Shown piece by piece: positions 1 through 8,281 of a stretch of DNA of 64,000 nt (the stretch's first letter is position 1; each line of letters begins with the position of its first letter). This DNA is from Dendrosporobacter quercicolus. GTDB taxonomy: Bacteria; Bacillota; Negativicutes; DSM-1736; Dendrosporobacteraceae. The stretch spans positions 1,043,959-1,107,958 of the forward strand of contig NZ_FNHB01000001.1 of the NCBI RefSeq assembly GCF_900104455.1, written 5' to 3'. The notes under the pieces are model-generated. The model did no database searches and was not told the origin of the DNA. It worked only from the letters and a program-made list of their open reading frames with translations. A program made the translations under genes and the position numbers.

Positions 1-913
1 CCTGAGCGTCAGGGTTGGGATAGGTTAACGTATGGGTTTTGCCGTTATGGTTGACGGCGCTTCCCTTGAGAATACCATGAATGCAATTACCGTCGGCAAT
101 CGCTTGCGCCAGCGGCTTAAGCAAAATTACGCCGGCGCCTTCACTTCGCACATAGCCGTCGGCGCTTTCATCAAAAGTTTTACAAGAACCGGTTGGCGAC
201 AACATGCCGGTTTTGGAAAAAGAGATATGGCGGGTAGGTGTTAATAGGAGATTAATCCCCCCCGCGATGGCCAAGCCGCACTCTCCTAGCTTTAAAGCCT
301 GGAGGGCGGAATGAATGGCGAACAGCGAACTGGCGCAGGCGGCATCAATCGGAAAACTGGGTCCTTTAAAATCGAAGTAATTGGAAACACGATTTGCAAT
401 TACCGCCGAAGCTGTTCCGGTAGAATGGTAGGTTTCAATCGTACGAAAATTTTTTTCCTGCAATTCTTTATAGTCGAAATTAAAGACCCCAATATAAACG
501 CCGACATTTTTTCCCGCTAACTGCGCCGGGCAAACCGCCGCATCCTCCAGGCAAGACCAGGTGAGTTCCAGCATAATCCTTTGCTGTGGGTCCATGGCTT
601 CGGCTTCCCGGGGCGAAATGCTGAAAAAACCGGCGTCAAAATCGCCCACTGCTTCAATGAATCCGCCCCACTTGCTATTGCTTTTATTGATTTCGGTTTT
701 CGGCTCTCCCCAAAAGGCTGTCCAGTCCCAGCGCTCCCGGGGAATTTCCTGAATAACGGATCGTCCCTCTCTGAGATTTTGCCAAAACTGTTCATAATTT
801 TGCGCTCCGGGGAATCGGCCTGCCATACCGATAACGGCTATATCTGTTTGCTTTTCCGGCAAGAGCTTGCTTTGGGGCTCCTGATCTTTTTCCATAACAG
901 GTTGTTTATTCAT
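1..913 (-). CDS. Trans-AT type polyketide synthase, N-terminal ketosynthase (partial, runs off left edge)
   Basis: This is the first 304 codons of a modular polyketide synthase that begins directly with a beta-ketoacyl synthase (KS) domain, which condenses an acyl chain with malonyl-ACP. The KS opens at about residue 24 (DIAVIGMAGRFPGA). The nucleophilic cysteine lies in DAACASS at about residue 193, a variant of the usual DTACSSS, and EGAGVILLKPL follows at about 258. The two catalytic histidines should lie beyond the window edge. The ATG at 913 has an AAAGGAG site about nine bases upstream. A malonyl transferase and beta-branching enzymes are encoded upstream on the same strand, so the domain is probably of the trans-AT class; no AT domain can be seen because the gene is cut. 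Expression may depend on readthrough of the leader hairpin at 1032-1072. KS identity is sure; the module type and product are unknown. Confidence 0.93.
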   Translation of the reverse strand, partial: MNKQPVMEKDQEPQSKLLPEKQTDIAVIGMAGRFPGAQNYEQFWQNLREGRSVIQEIPRERWDWTAFWGEPKTEINKSNSKWGGFIEAVGDFDAGFFSISPREAEAMDPQQRIMLELTWSCLEDAAVCPAQLAGKNVGVYIGVFNFDYKELQEKNFRTIETYHSTGTASAVIANRVSNYFDFKGPSFPIDAACASSLFAIHSALQALKLGECGLAIAGGINLLLTPTRHISFSKTGMLSPTGSCKTFDESADGYVRSEGAGVILLKPLAQAIADGNCIHGILKGSAVNHNGKTHTLTYPNPDAQ

Positions 914-1031
914 AGCCATCTCCTTTCTTCATGTCGAATTGAAGGATGTTCAGTCAAAGTTACCTTTAAATATTAAGCATTGCCATTGCAAGAATGTATG
1001 CATTGTTGATGTCACCAGCTGAAAAACAATA

Positions 1032-1072
1032 CAAAGCTATTTGAAATACTTTTTGTATTTCAAATAGCTTTG
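1032..1072 (-). terminator. Perfect 18-bp hairpin with U-rich tail in the PKS leader; candidate LoaP-controlled terminator
   Basis: The arms 1032-1049 and 1055-1072 are perfectly complementary around a five-base loop. Read on the minus strand the hairpin is followed by TATTGTTTTTC, which resembles an intrinsic terminator. It lies about 120 bases before the PKS start codon, and the LoaP gene is divergent from it. LoaP proteins are known to promote readthrough of terminators in long biosynthetic operons, so this is a plausible regulated stop. The U-tract starts five bases after the stem, so its strength is uncertain. Confidence 0.6.
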
Positions 1073-1142
1073 CTTATAACAACTTAGAAATTTTAACGCG
1101 CCTCCACAGCTAAAATTTCAAAAGCATTTCCTCTTGTGCTTT

Positions 1143-1170
1143 ATTATACCATTTTTGTTTTATTATACCA
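1143..1170 (-). promoter_or_regulatory. Two tandem extended -10 elements, candidate PKS promoter
   Basis: On the minus strand the motif TGGTATAAT occurs twice, at 1151-1143 and 1170-1162, inside a duplicated TGGTATAATAAA unit. TGnTATAAT is the extended -10 form that can work with a poor -35, and no good -35 is visible upstream of either copy. Both lie upstream of the leader hairpin, as a promoter for the PKS transcript would. The call rests on motif match alone. Confidence 0.45.
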
Positions 1171-1346
1171 TTTATTATTGGTTAATGTTGTGTAAAATGG
1201 ATCTTTTTTTAGACCAATTTCTCATTATCTATCTATAATTAGTGTTAACAAATTATTTACCTCCTTCATGTCATAAAATGACAAATTATACAAAATTTAG
1301 TTGATAAAATAAGGCTTACATCCCTAGTACTGCACCAATCTTTTGG

Positions 1347-1373
1347 TTGACAGCCGGTTATATCCGTTATAAC
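1347..1373 (+). promoter_or_regulatory. Candidate promoter of the LoaP gene
   Basis: TTGACA at 1347-1352 is followed after 15 bases by TATAAC at 1368-1373. The -35 is consensus but the spacing is short. It would give a leader of about 225 bases before the TTG start at 1605. The TTG inside this -35 box also opens a longer reading frame in phase with the gene, which should not be mistaken for the start. Confidence 0.4.
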
Positions 1374-1604
1374 TTGTTCAGTCGCTTGCTGTTTTTACAG
1401 GCTATCATTGACTATCTGAGCCGAGTCATGTACACCGAGGATGAATGGCGTGACATAAACCTGTATCGAAAAGTTTGTGCAAAAATAACCACGCGCTATG
1501 ACGTAACAAGTGACAGCAACAATACGATCTTTCAGGTAATTATTTCAATAAAGCATAAAAAAACATGCGATAGGGATTGCATTCTTTGTAAGGAGGGAAT
1601 AAAT

Positions 1605-2126
1605 TTGGACGAGTGGTATGTTTTTCGCACCATAAGTGGAAAAGAAGAAACAACCTCATTGATATGCAAAAAAATGTTTTCACAATGTAAAATTATTAAT
1701 CCCAAAAGAAAAGTCTATTGGCGAAAAAGCGGCAATACGATAACCACCATCAGGCCCTTGTTTGAAGGATACTTATTCGCAGCAACAGACAGAAAAAACA
1801 TTGAAGAGTTTGATTATCTGTTACGTAAGCACAGAATGGGTATTGGTTGGCTGGTTTACAGTGCAGGCTCTCTGCTGCCCATATTCCCTGAAGAAAAGCA
1901 GTTAATTCAAAAACTGATAGGCAATGAAGGAATTGTTGAGATCAGCGAAGTAAAAAAGGTTCAAAATCAAATTCAAATTGTCAATGGGCCGTTGTTAGGC
2001 TTGGAGGGAATCGTAACAAACTATTCTCGCCGAAACCGGCGCGTTACGGTAGAAGTTCCCATATTGCAAGAGAAAAAACAGATTGAACTGGGCGGTATCT
2101 TAGTAAACCCTAATAGGCCGGGTTGA
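1605..2126 (+). CDS. loaP: LoaP-type NusG paralogue, transcription antiterminator of the polyketide cluster
   Basis: A 173-residue specialised NusG paralogue. The N-terminal NGN domain begins at once (DEWYVFRTISGKEE) and a C-terminal KOW segment (IVNGPLLGLEGIV) sits at about residues 125-160. Such proteins bind RNA polymerase and a leader RNA and let transcription pass terminators in long antibiotic operons. The start is taken as TTG at 1605 because AGGAGG lies at 1591-1596 and the NGN domain follows immediately; the frame is open 86 codons further upstream but that stretch is poor in family features and overlaps the presumed promoter. The gene is divergent from the PKS and convergent with the ECH2 gene, whose stop is about 12 bases away. 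The family call is firm; the target is inferred from position. Confidence 0.85.
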   Translation: MDEWYVFRTISGKEETTSLICKKMFSQCKIINPKRKVYWRKSGNTITTIRPLFEGYLFAATDRKNIEEFDYLLRKHRMGIGWLVYSAGSLLPIFPEEKQLIQKLIGNEGIVEISEVKKVQNQIQIVNGPLLGLEGIVTNYSRRNRRVTVEVPILQEKKQIELGGILVNPNRPG

Positions 2127-2138
2127 AAGTTGATCCGC

Positions 2139-2888
2139 TTACTTGCCAAATAAGGCGATAATCCGTTCTTTAACCTCCGGCTGGTGAAACGTATGATCAT
2201 GCATGACCAGTTCTTGTTCAATCACCTTGGAAAGCTCCGCCCGGATGGACGAAACCAAATGATCTTTCAGCGTGATCAATGAAAGTCGTGGTTTTTCAGC
2301 GATTTGCCGGGCCAGTTCAAGAGCATAATTCAATACTTCCCCCCTGGGCAGAACCGGAAAGGGAATTCCACGTTTTTCAAGTTCAGCGCCGCGGTAATTA
2401 CCAGCGTTCAGCAACATTTCTTCCGCCAGGCTAAACCCCAATTTCTTAGGTAAAATATAGGTGGCGCCCATTCCCGGCGTAAACCCGTATTTCATGAAAT
2501 TGGTCGTATAAACACTTTCCCGGCTCAATATAACAAAATCGGCAAACAAACCTAAAGCCAAACCTCCACCGATCCCATGGCCCTGCATGGCGGAAATGAC
2601 CGGGATCTTACACTCTAAAGCCAGACTGTAGAGGTTGGTCTCAGTAAAATTGACCTTGCCTTTATGAATAGCCAATAATCCCTCCTGGGTTCCACCTGAT
2701 GCAAAATAGCTGTCATATCCGGTCAGAATCACTACTTTATAGCTTGCATTGGCCTGGATTGCCGCAAACGCTTCGATAAGGCCAATGGTTAATTCATCGG
2801 AGAATGTGTTTTTATGTACCCGCTCCTGCATGGTTACTTTGACGATGCCCGGTTCGATTTGCTGTACATTCACCACAGATTGTGTCAT
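2139..2888 (-). CDS. pksI: ECH2-type enoyl-CoA hydratase/decarboxylase of polyketide beta-branching (PksI-like)
   Basis: A 249-residue crotonase-fold protein closely resembling PksI. In beta-branching this enzyme decarboxylates 3-methylglutaconyl-ACP to leave a methyl branch on the polyketide. Visible features are the oxyanion-hole segment FASGGTQEGLL at about 62-72, the glycine-rich GHGIGGGLALGLFAD at about 103-117, the long MKYGFTPGMGATY stretch at 132-144 and a histidine at about 230, near the position implicated in catalysis in ECH2 enzymes. ATG 2888 is preceded by TAGGAGAG. The ECH1 gene lies 31 bases upstream on the same strand, and the two act in sequence. The SGGTQEGLL form distinguishes it from ECH1 and from fatty-acid hydratases. 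Confidence 0.9.
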   Translation of the reverse strand: MTQSVVNVQQIEPGIVKVTMQERVHKNTFSDELTIGLIEAFAAIQANASYKVVILTGYDSYFASGGTQEGLLAIHKGKVNFTETNLYSLALECKIPVISAMQGHGIGGGLALGLFADFVILSRESVYTTNFMKYGFTPGMGATYILPKKLGFSLAEEMLLNAGNYRGAELEKRGIPFPVLPRGEVLNYALELARQIAEKPRLSLITLKDHLVSSIRAELSKVIEQELVMHDHTFHQPEVKERIIALFGK

Positions 2889-2919
2889 CGTTTTCTCTCC
2901 TAACTGAAAATGAGATTGA

Positions 2920-3684
2920 TCAATCCTCCCAGGGAAAGTGTCCTGTTTCCACATACCGATAAATCCGCTCACGGTTGCGAGAGTCGGAAAAAACCTCCAG
3001 ATTGGCGGCCAAAGCGAATGACTTTGACTGCTGGAGCGAAGCATCCAGTTGGTTCACGTACCGTTTATAGCGCGAAATACCTGCTTTGGGCAAACGTCTA
3101 AGCCGCAGCAAATGCTTGCGCAGCAAAGCTTCACTCTGAACCTCACAGGCATCCACCAAGCCCCAGTGATGTGCCTGCTGAACCGAAACCGGCTGGGTCA
3201 TCAGCGTCAAATAATTGGCTTTCTGGTAGCCAATCCGCCGAATGAGAAACGGCAAAACGCAAGCCGGCAAAAGCCCGAACAGCAGTTCCGACAAACTAAA
3301 TTGTGCGGTCTCATCAGCCAGCACCATATCACTGGCGGCGGCAAAGCCGACCCCGCCGGCATTGGCCTTGCCCCGGACATGGGATATGGTAATGTACGGT
3401 CCGGTCGCTAATTTCAGCCAAAGCTCATATAAAGGCTCCGGCCTCTGCTCATTTTGTAGTCCGCTGGCCATTTGCCGGTGCATCTCCTGAAAATCAGCCC
3501 CAAAGCAAAAAACCTCAGGCAAACCCTCTAACACGACGACAGTAATCGATTCTTCACATAATTCCAGCGCCTGACGGCATTCCTCAATCAGGCGGCTATT
3601 GATGGTATTATTGCTCTCAGGACGATAAAGCTGCAAAAAACACACCGGTTCCTGCCAACGAACCCGAATGGTCTGATAACTCAT
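2920..3684 (-). CDS. pksH: ECH1-type enoyl-CoA hydratase of polyketide beta-branching (PksH-like)
   Basis: A 254-residue crotonase-family protein that should dehydrate the HMG-ACP intermediate to 3-methylglutaconyl-ACP. It shows the first oxyanion segment FCFGADFQEM at about 59-68, the second GKANAGGVGFAAASD at about 105-119 and the acidic LSELLFGLLPA at about 131-141. The start is set at ATG 3684, which overlaps the HMG synthase stop as ATGA and has AGGTGG five bases upstream; a GTG nine bases earlier is less likely. The coupling to the HMG synthase and the following ECH2 gene make a complete cassette in the order seen in the bacillaene cluster. Confidence 0.9.
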   Translation of the reverse strand: MSYQTIRVRWQEPVCFLQLYRPESNNTINSRLIEECRQALELCEESITVVVLEGLPEVFCFGADFQEMHRQMASGLQNEQRPEPLYELWLKLATGPYITISHVRGKANAGGVGFAAASDMVLADETAQFSLSELLFGLLPACVLPFLIRRIGYQKANYLTLMTQPVSVQQAHHWGLVDACEVQSEALLRKHLLRLRRLPKAGISRYKRYVNQLDASLQQSKSFALAANLEVFSDSRNRERIYRYVETGHFPWED

Positions 3685-4943
3685 GACAGCCACCTGTATT
3701 GCCGGTGAAACTCACGAATTTCGTCCAGATATAACCGCTCCTTTCCTTTGCCTGAAGCCAAAACACCGGGAACCAGCTCAAAATCCAGCTTGGCATTGCG
3801 AGTGCCGAATTTGACTACGCCGCTGCCGCGCAGTAAGTCCTCGTACTCCTGCATGGACAATTGATAGCGTTCGTTTAATTGCTTCTCGATCCCAAAGCGG
3901 CGCTGGCGCTCCTGACCTTGCGCCGTGGCGACGCCGCTATAAAACTCGGAACAACAACCCGATCCGTAGGAAAAACAACCGATACGCTTGAGCGTATCAA
4001 ACCGACCGTTATCGATCGTGCTCGCCAAAGACAGGAATACGGTGCCGCCCATGATGTTTCCCACCCGCTGGCAGTAGAGCAATCCCGGTACTACCCGCTG
4101 CTGGAAATCCTCATCAATCTCTGCAGGCTTAGCCTGGCTCATCTTGCGCATCATCGTACGATGCGCGCCTTTTACCATGCCGCCAAAAGGCGTGTGAAAG
4201 CCAAGGTAATGAAAGGTCTCCCGGTAGTCTACGCCGGTTACCCGTTTTTGGTATTCCTCAAAGGCCTGCTCGCAGCAATCCAGGTATGACAATAGGGATA
4301 AATCCGCATCGCCGGCCTCGCTGTCCGGGACCGGCCGGCACGTATCCATCACTTCATAGCCATAATAACCGTTGGCTCCTACATCCACCTGAAACACATA
4401 GGGAGCTTCACTGACCAGAATGGCTACTGCGCCTGCGCCGCCGCTTGGCTCTGCGAAGGACCAGTCGGCGGTCAACGCCTCTCCCCCGTCAACGACCATA
4501 AACCTTGAAATATCCGTGGTTATCACCAGGGCTTTGGCGCCTGGTGAAACCTGCGACAAAATAAAATTAACCGCCATCTGAAATCCGGCAGTGCCTGAAT
4601 AGCAGGCTTGCTTGATTTCAAATAGACGGCAGTTCCGGTTGAGACCCAAGTATTGATGAATATACGTACTCAGTGATTTTCCAAAATCAATGCCCGATTC
4701 GGTGCAGGTAATTAATAGCTCAATCCGGTCTTTCTCTGCTTCCGAAAGCGAGTCGATTAATGGCTTGGCCGCATTGACCCCATAGGTGACCGGATCTTCA
4801 TAGGGCAGGGCAACAGCCTTTTCTTTCATTAACAGATTCTCAAATCTGGTCGTATCCAATTGGCGATGTTGAGCGAGCCTCATTACATCTAAATAGGCTG
4901 TACCGCCAAAAACATTCATCGCTTCAATTCCTACTGGAATCAT
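3681..4943 (-). CDS. pksG: HMG-CoA synthase-like enzyme of polyketide beta-branching (PksG-like)
   Basis: A 420-residue HMG-CoA synthase homologue that adds an acetyl unit from a donor ACP to the beta-keto group of the growing polyketide. The catalytic triad is visible as Glu82 (TCTESGID), Cys114 (IKQACYSGTAGFQ) and His250 (LGFHTPFGGMVKGAHR), at the spacing known for family members such as CurD. Three consecutive ATG codons start the frame; the third, at 4943, has GGAGG seven bases upstream and is preferred. Length fits the family. No donor ACP or decarboxylating KS gene lies next to it inside the window, so those parts must be elsewhere, possibly beyond the left edge. Confidence 0.93.
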   Translation of the reverse strand: MIPVGIEAMNVFGGTAYLDVMRLAQHRQLDTTRFENLLMKEKAVALPYEDPVTYGVNAAKPLIDSLSEAEKDRIELLITCTESGIDFGKSLSTYIHQYLGLNRNCRLFEIKQACYSGTAGFQMAVNFILSQVSPGAKALVITTDISRFMVVDGGEALTADWSFAEPSGGAGAVAILVSEAPYVFQVDVGANGYYGYEVMDTCRPVPDSEAGDADLSLLSYLDCCEQAFEEYQKRVTGVDYRETFHYLGFHTPFGGMVKGAHRTMMRKMSQAKPAEIDEDFQQRVVPGLLYCQRVGNIMGGTVFLSLASTIDNGRFDTLKRIGCFSYGSGCCSEFYSGVATAQGQERQRRFGIEKQLNERYQLSMQEYEDLLRGSGVVKFGTRNAKLDFELVPGVLASGKGKERLYLDEIREFHRQYRWLS

Positions 4944-5070
4944 CATCATTCCTCCCCCGGTAAAATGATTGTCCTATTTTTACACACCTATAGACCTATC
5001 GCTCCCGCCAACTCCGGCTTAGTAAGGCCGTTATCAGGCTCTGTTAGGCCGAAACTCCTGCTGCAGCTCC

Positions 5071-5940
5071 TCATCTTACAGCTAAAGGTCCCGCTTCTCT
5101 TTTAATCCGCTGAACCAAACCGGTTAACACTCTGCCTGTTCCAAGCTCTTCAAATTCCATCTCCCCAAGACTCAGCAAATAGCGTATACTCTCCGTCCAG
5201 TTAACCGGATGTGTAATCTGGTCAACTAGGTTCTGTTTAATCTCAGTTTGTCGATAGGGCCTGGCATGAACATTGGAAATTACGGGAATGTTTAATTCAG
5301 AGAAAGTAATTGCCTGTAAGAAAGCTGCAAATTCCTGTTTAGAGCTTTCCATATAGCGGGAATGAAAAGCGCCGCTGGTTTTTAACGGGACAAACAGCTG
5401 GACCTCTTTCATCCCCTCAAAAATAGGTTTTGCAGCATCTATATCGGTTTTCAAACCGGAAATGACAATTTGCGCAGGACTGTTATAATTCGCAAGATCG
5501 ATACTCTCTAAATTGTACCGCTGTAAAGCAGCGGCAATTTGCTGTTCATTTAACCCAATCACAGCGGCCATCCCTCCGCCGGTAGCCAGACTCATCAGTT
5601 CTCCTCTCTTTTTGACAAGGATCAGGCCTCTTGCAAAATCAAATCCACCCGCCGCAAGGATCGCATTATATTCTCCCAGGCTGTGACCGGCGACAAAATC
5701 CGGTTTTCTCCCGGTTTCTTTGATTCTTTTCAAGTAACTAAGCGCATTCACAACATATAGCGCCGGCTGCGTATATTGCGTCTGACTTAAATTGCCGTTT
5801 GGGTCTTCCAGACAAAGTTCTTTAATAGAATATCCCAGAATCTCATCGGCTTGCGCTGTTAATTCCTTAAATTCGTCAAATAACCCCCCACCCATTCCTT
5901 TAGCCTGAGAACCCTGACCGGGAAAAATATAAGTAAGCAT
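5071..5940 (-). CDS. Discrete malonyl-CoA:ACP acyltransferase (PksC-like trans-AT)
   Basis: A 289-residue FabD/PksC-type acyltransferase that loads malonyl units onto the carrier proteins of AT-less PKS modules. It has GQGSQ at about 9-13, the nucleophile Ser87 in GHSLGEY, Arg112 in KKRGELM (the residue that holds the malonyl carboxylate in this family) and catalytic His193 in GAFHSRYM. All key residues are present, so it should be an active malonyl transferase. ATG 5940 is preceded by AAGGGGAT. The gene lies between the acylhydrolase-like AT and the HMG synthase gene on the same strand. A housekeeping fabD role is possible in principle, but the context argues for the polyketide cluster. Confidence 0.9.
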   Translation of the reverse strand: MLTYIFPGQGSQAKGMGGGLFDEFKELTAQADEILGYSIKELCLEDPNGNLSQTQYTQPALYVVNALSYLKRIKETGRKPDFVAGHSLGEYNAILAAGGFDFARGLILVKKRGELMSLATGGGMAAVIGLNEQQIAAALQRYNLESIDLANYNSPAQIVISGLKTDIDAAKPIFEGMKEVQLFVPLKTSGAFHSRYMESSKQEFAAFLQAITFSELNIPVISNVHARPYRQTEIKQNLVDQITHPVNWTESIRYLLSLGEMEFEELGTGRVLTGLVQRIKREAGPLAVR

Positions 5941-6000
5941 TTTTTTATCCCCTTTCCTATTTTAATGATAAACACCACGCTTACGATTTATTGTCATTTC

Positions 6001-6939
6001 TTAAAATTTTTTCAACTTTGCCATCTCCTGGTCGAACGGAGTCAAGATGTCATAAAATTGTGATGCAGACCCTTTCGCCAAGCTATATTTCACAAAGTTG
6101 GCCAATGTGCCGGAAGGTCCCAAATCAATATAGCGAAAATGCATGTGTTCTTCAAGTTTCAGTATGGTTCTTTGAAACAGGACCGGTTGTCTGACAATAT
6201 CCCAAAAAAACTCTGGGCGGATATCCGTAATACGGTCACTCAACAAGCATGAAATCATTGGTATTTTAGGTTTTCCAAAGGACTTTTTATATAGGAATTT
6301 TTTGTATTCACCTCCTGCCGGCTGAATGTTTTGGGAATGAAATCCATAACCAACAGGAAGTACAAAATGGGGTATTCTTTGCAGCTGTAAATATTTTTCA
6401 ATATTTAATTGATGTCGATGATCGCCGGCAATGACAAAATGAGAGGAATAATTCACAGCAGCCAGTTCCAGGCCGCAAAAATTGTCAGCGGCTTGATGCA
6501 ACAGCTTCAGATTGTGAAGGATTGCGATCATGCTTCCGGTTTGACAATGCCTTTCAATTACCGCCGCTTGCTCTAGAATACAAATTAAAGCGTCTTCCGG
6601 TGCAACAACCCCGGCGACTGCCGCCGCGGCAAACTCGCCTAAACTTGCGCCCAATACATAATCAGGCTCAATTCCGCGTTCAATCAATACGCGGGCTAAA
6701 GAGTATTCCACCATAAAAATCCCCGGATGGGTGTATAACAGGGGTTTAAAGCTATCCGCCTTGCTTTTGGTCTGATTGTAAATTTCGTCAATCATTGAAA
6801 GGCCGGAGTATTGGTACGCGATGTCATTTAATTTGGTTAGCCAGTGTCTAAATACGGCATTTTGCCGATACAACTCTTTACCCATGTGATAATACTGCGA
6901 CCCTTGACCTGAGAACATAAAAACAATGGGTTTGTTCAA
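6001..6939 (-). CDS. Acylhydrolase-like acyltransferase homologue (PksD/PedC type), probable proofreading enzyme
   Basis: A 312-residue acyltransferase-fold protein with GQGSQ at about 11-15, the nucleophile Ser99 in GASLGEF and His201 in GYGFHSQN. The position of the malonyl-binding arginine is glutamine here (Gln124 in ILEQAAVIER), whereas the neighbouring AT keeps arginine. Loss of this arginine is a mark of the acylhydrolase branch of trans-AT clusters, whose members release stalled acyl chains from carrier proteins. That role is therefore inferred; transfer of another acyl unit is the alternative. The start is TTG at 6939 with AAGGGTG seven to eight bases upstream. It is the first gene of the minus-strand run and diverges from the metallohydrolase gene. 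Confidence 0.82.
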   Translation of the reverse strand: MNKPIVFMFSGQGSQYYHMGKELYRQNAVFRHWLTKLNDIAYQYSGLSMIDEIYNQTKSKADSFKPLLYTHPGIFMVEYSLARVLIERGIEPDYVLGASLGEFAAAAVAGVVAPEDALICILEQAAVIERHCQTGSMIAILHNLKLLHQAADNFCGLELAAVNYSSHFVIAGDHRHQLNIEKYLQLQRIPHFVLPVGYGFHSQNIQPAGGEYKKFLYKKSFGKPKIPMISCLLSDRITDIRPEFFWDIVRQPVLFQRTILKLEEHMHFRYIDLGPSGTLANFVKYSLAKGSASQFYDILTPFDQEMAKLKKF

Positions 6940-7011
6940 TAAGCATCACCCTTTCTCATTGATAAAGCTAAACCAACCGGGATGCATGGACCTAATCAAC
7001 TTTGGAATTAT

Positions 7012-7040
7012 TTGACATTTGATGTAATTATTGCTACAAT
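7012..7040 (+). promoter_or_regulatory. Consensus-like SigA promoter of the metallohydrolase gene
   Basis: TTGACA at 7012-7017 and TACAAT at 7035-7040 are separated by exactly 17 bases. The predicted start of transcription lies near 7047, about 50 bases before the ATG at 7095. This is the best promoter match in the polyketide region and suggests the gene is transcribed independently of the minus-strand PKS genes. Confidence 0.75.
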
Positions 7041-7094
7041 TTTCACATTAAATTGTGTTCTTATTTGCGAAACTGTTAAAAAAAGGTGAAGCTG

Positions 7095-7772
7095 ATGACT
7101 AGCGTTCAAGTATACCAGTTGTATCTTCAATCCTTATCCTTTAAAAACTATTGCTATATCATTGTTGATACAGCAACAAATCTAACAGCCATCATTGATC
7201 CGGCCTGGGAATTAGATACTATCGAATTGGCTCTGAATAAACTGAATGCAAAGTTAGTTATGATTTTGTTAACTCATTCCCATCCCGACCATGTCGACCT
7301 TGTTCATCCACTGTTAGAAAAATATCAGACGCAGGTTGTAATGTCAGCCAAAGAAATTAATTTCTATGGCTTTTCCTGCAAAAACTTAACGCCAATAGAA
7401 AACAATGATTTTCTTAAACTCGGCAATACTATGATAAAGTGCCTTTTAACGCCCGGCCATACGGCCGGCAGTGTGTGTTTTCTTGTCTCAGACAGCTATT
7501 TGTTTACCGGGGATACAATATTCATTGAGGGGTGCGGCATCTGTAACACAGACGGTGGAAATGCTGAGGAAATGTATCATAGCATCCAGATGATTAAAAA
7601 GACTGTCCCGCCGGATATACTTGTTTACCCCGCTCATTCTTACGGAAAAAAACCAGGCTATCCTTTAAGCTACCTTTTTAAGGAAAATATTTATTTCCAA
7701 ATTAATAAACTGGAGCATTTTATAGCATTCCGGATGCGGAAAAACCAACCCAACCCATTACAATTTTATTAA
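7095..7772 (+). CDS. Metallo-beta-lactamase-fold hydrolase of the polyketide cluster (PksB/BaeB-like)
   Basis: A 225-residue glyoxalase-II-like metallo-hydrolase. The metal-binding motif is THSHPDHVD (His61, His63, Asp65, His66), followed by TPGHTAGS and FTGDTIF with the further metal ligands. Members next to trans-AT PKS genes (PksB, BaeB) hydrolyse thioesters and are thought to clean carrier proteins or substrates. The start is set at ATG 7095, with AAAGGTG upstream; a GTG nine bases earlier overlaps that site. It has its own promoter and runs opposite to the rest of the cluster. The fold is certain; the substrate is not. Confidence 0.85.
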   Translation: MTSVQVYQLYLQSLSFKNYCYIIVDTATNLTAIIDPAWELDTIELALNKLNAKLVMILLTHSHPDHVDLVHPLLEKYQTQVVMSAKEINFYGFSCKNLTPIENNDFLKLGNTMIKCLLTPGHTAGSVCFLVSDSYLFTGDTIFIEGCGICNTDGGNAEEMYHSIQMIKKTVPPDILVYPAHSYGKKPGYPLSYLFKENIYFQINKLEHFIAFRMRKNQPNPLQFY

Positions 7773-7813
7773 TGGCCTGTGATTTAGCAATCGGTAAACA
7801 TAGACTGAGCAAA

Positions 7814-7861
7814 CTAAGGAACCTCTCGCTTAAGATTCATCTTAAACAAGAGGTTCCTTAG
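7814..7861. terminator. Long two-part hairpin between convergent genes
   Basis: CTAAGGAACCTCT (from 7814) pairs with AGAGGTTCCTTAG (to 7861) around an inner TTAAGA-TTCA-TCTTAA stem. It sits between the metallohydrolase gene (plus) and the ABC transporter gene (minus) and could end transcription from either side. There is no clean T-tract on either strand, so it may be a stabilising or factor-dependent structure. Confidence 0.45.
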
Positions 7862-8130
7862 GAAAAGCCGGAAAAACGATAAAAAAGCATAAAGAACCAT
7901 TGGGGCGTAAACACCCCCAGTTAATACAAAACTATGACTTTCCCAAGTTTCGTTTCGCGCCTCCGCAAAATTAACCTAAAGAAATTTTTCGTTTGCTACA
8001 ATCCAGTTTTATACATATTATACATATAATGTATATATTTTGCAATACCTGTAATGTAAAATATATGATTTTCCGGGTTGAAATATCAAAAGCAACCCGA
8101 AAATCTAAAAATATTCTTTGGCAAATCGCC

Positions 8131-8221
8131 CGCTTGGACACTTGGGGACGTTCCTTTTTCGCTTGGACACTTGGGGACGTTCCTTTTTTGGCAACCTCTT
8201 CAATAGTGTCAAAAAAGAACG
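8131..8221 (+). repeat. Tandem 29-nt repeat with GGGGACGTTCCTTTTT core plus inverted half
   Basis: Two perfect 29-base copies abut at 8131-8159 and 8160-8188, each ending in GGGGACGTTCCTTTTT. The inverse TGTCAAAAAAGAACG follows at 8207-8221, so the second copy can fold into a hairpin. The same core occurs as an inverted pair at 37925-38003. Such GGGACGTTCC-TTTTTTGACA units are dispersed extragenic repeats in Firmicute genomes, often discussed with IS200/REP-type transposases. No transposase is present here. The rest of 7862-8281 is A+T-rich with no gene seen. Confidence 0.75.
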
Positions 8222-8281
8222 CTCGGCGCCTCCTTTTGACGCACATGTGATATCAAACAAAAATTTGCAGGATACAGGATG

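Noticed and set aside
1347..1604. N-terminal 86-residue extension of LoaP
   Set aside because: The start lies in a consensus -35 box, a strong ribosome site precedes the internal TTG, and the NGN domain begins there.
8131..8188. CRISPR array
   Set aside because: Only two copies, directly abutting with no spacer, and no cas genes; the unit matches a dispersed extragenic repeat.
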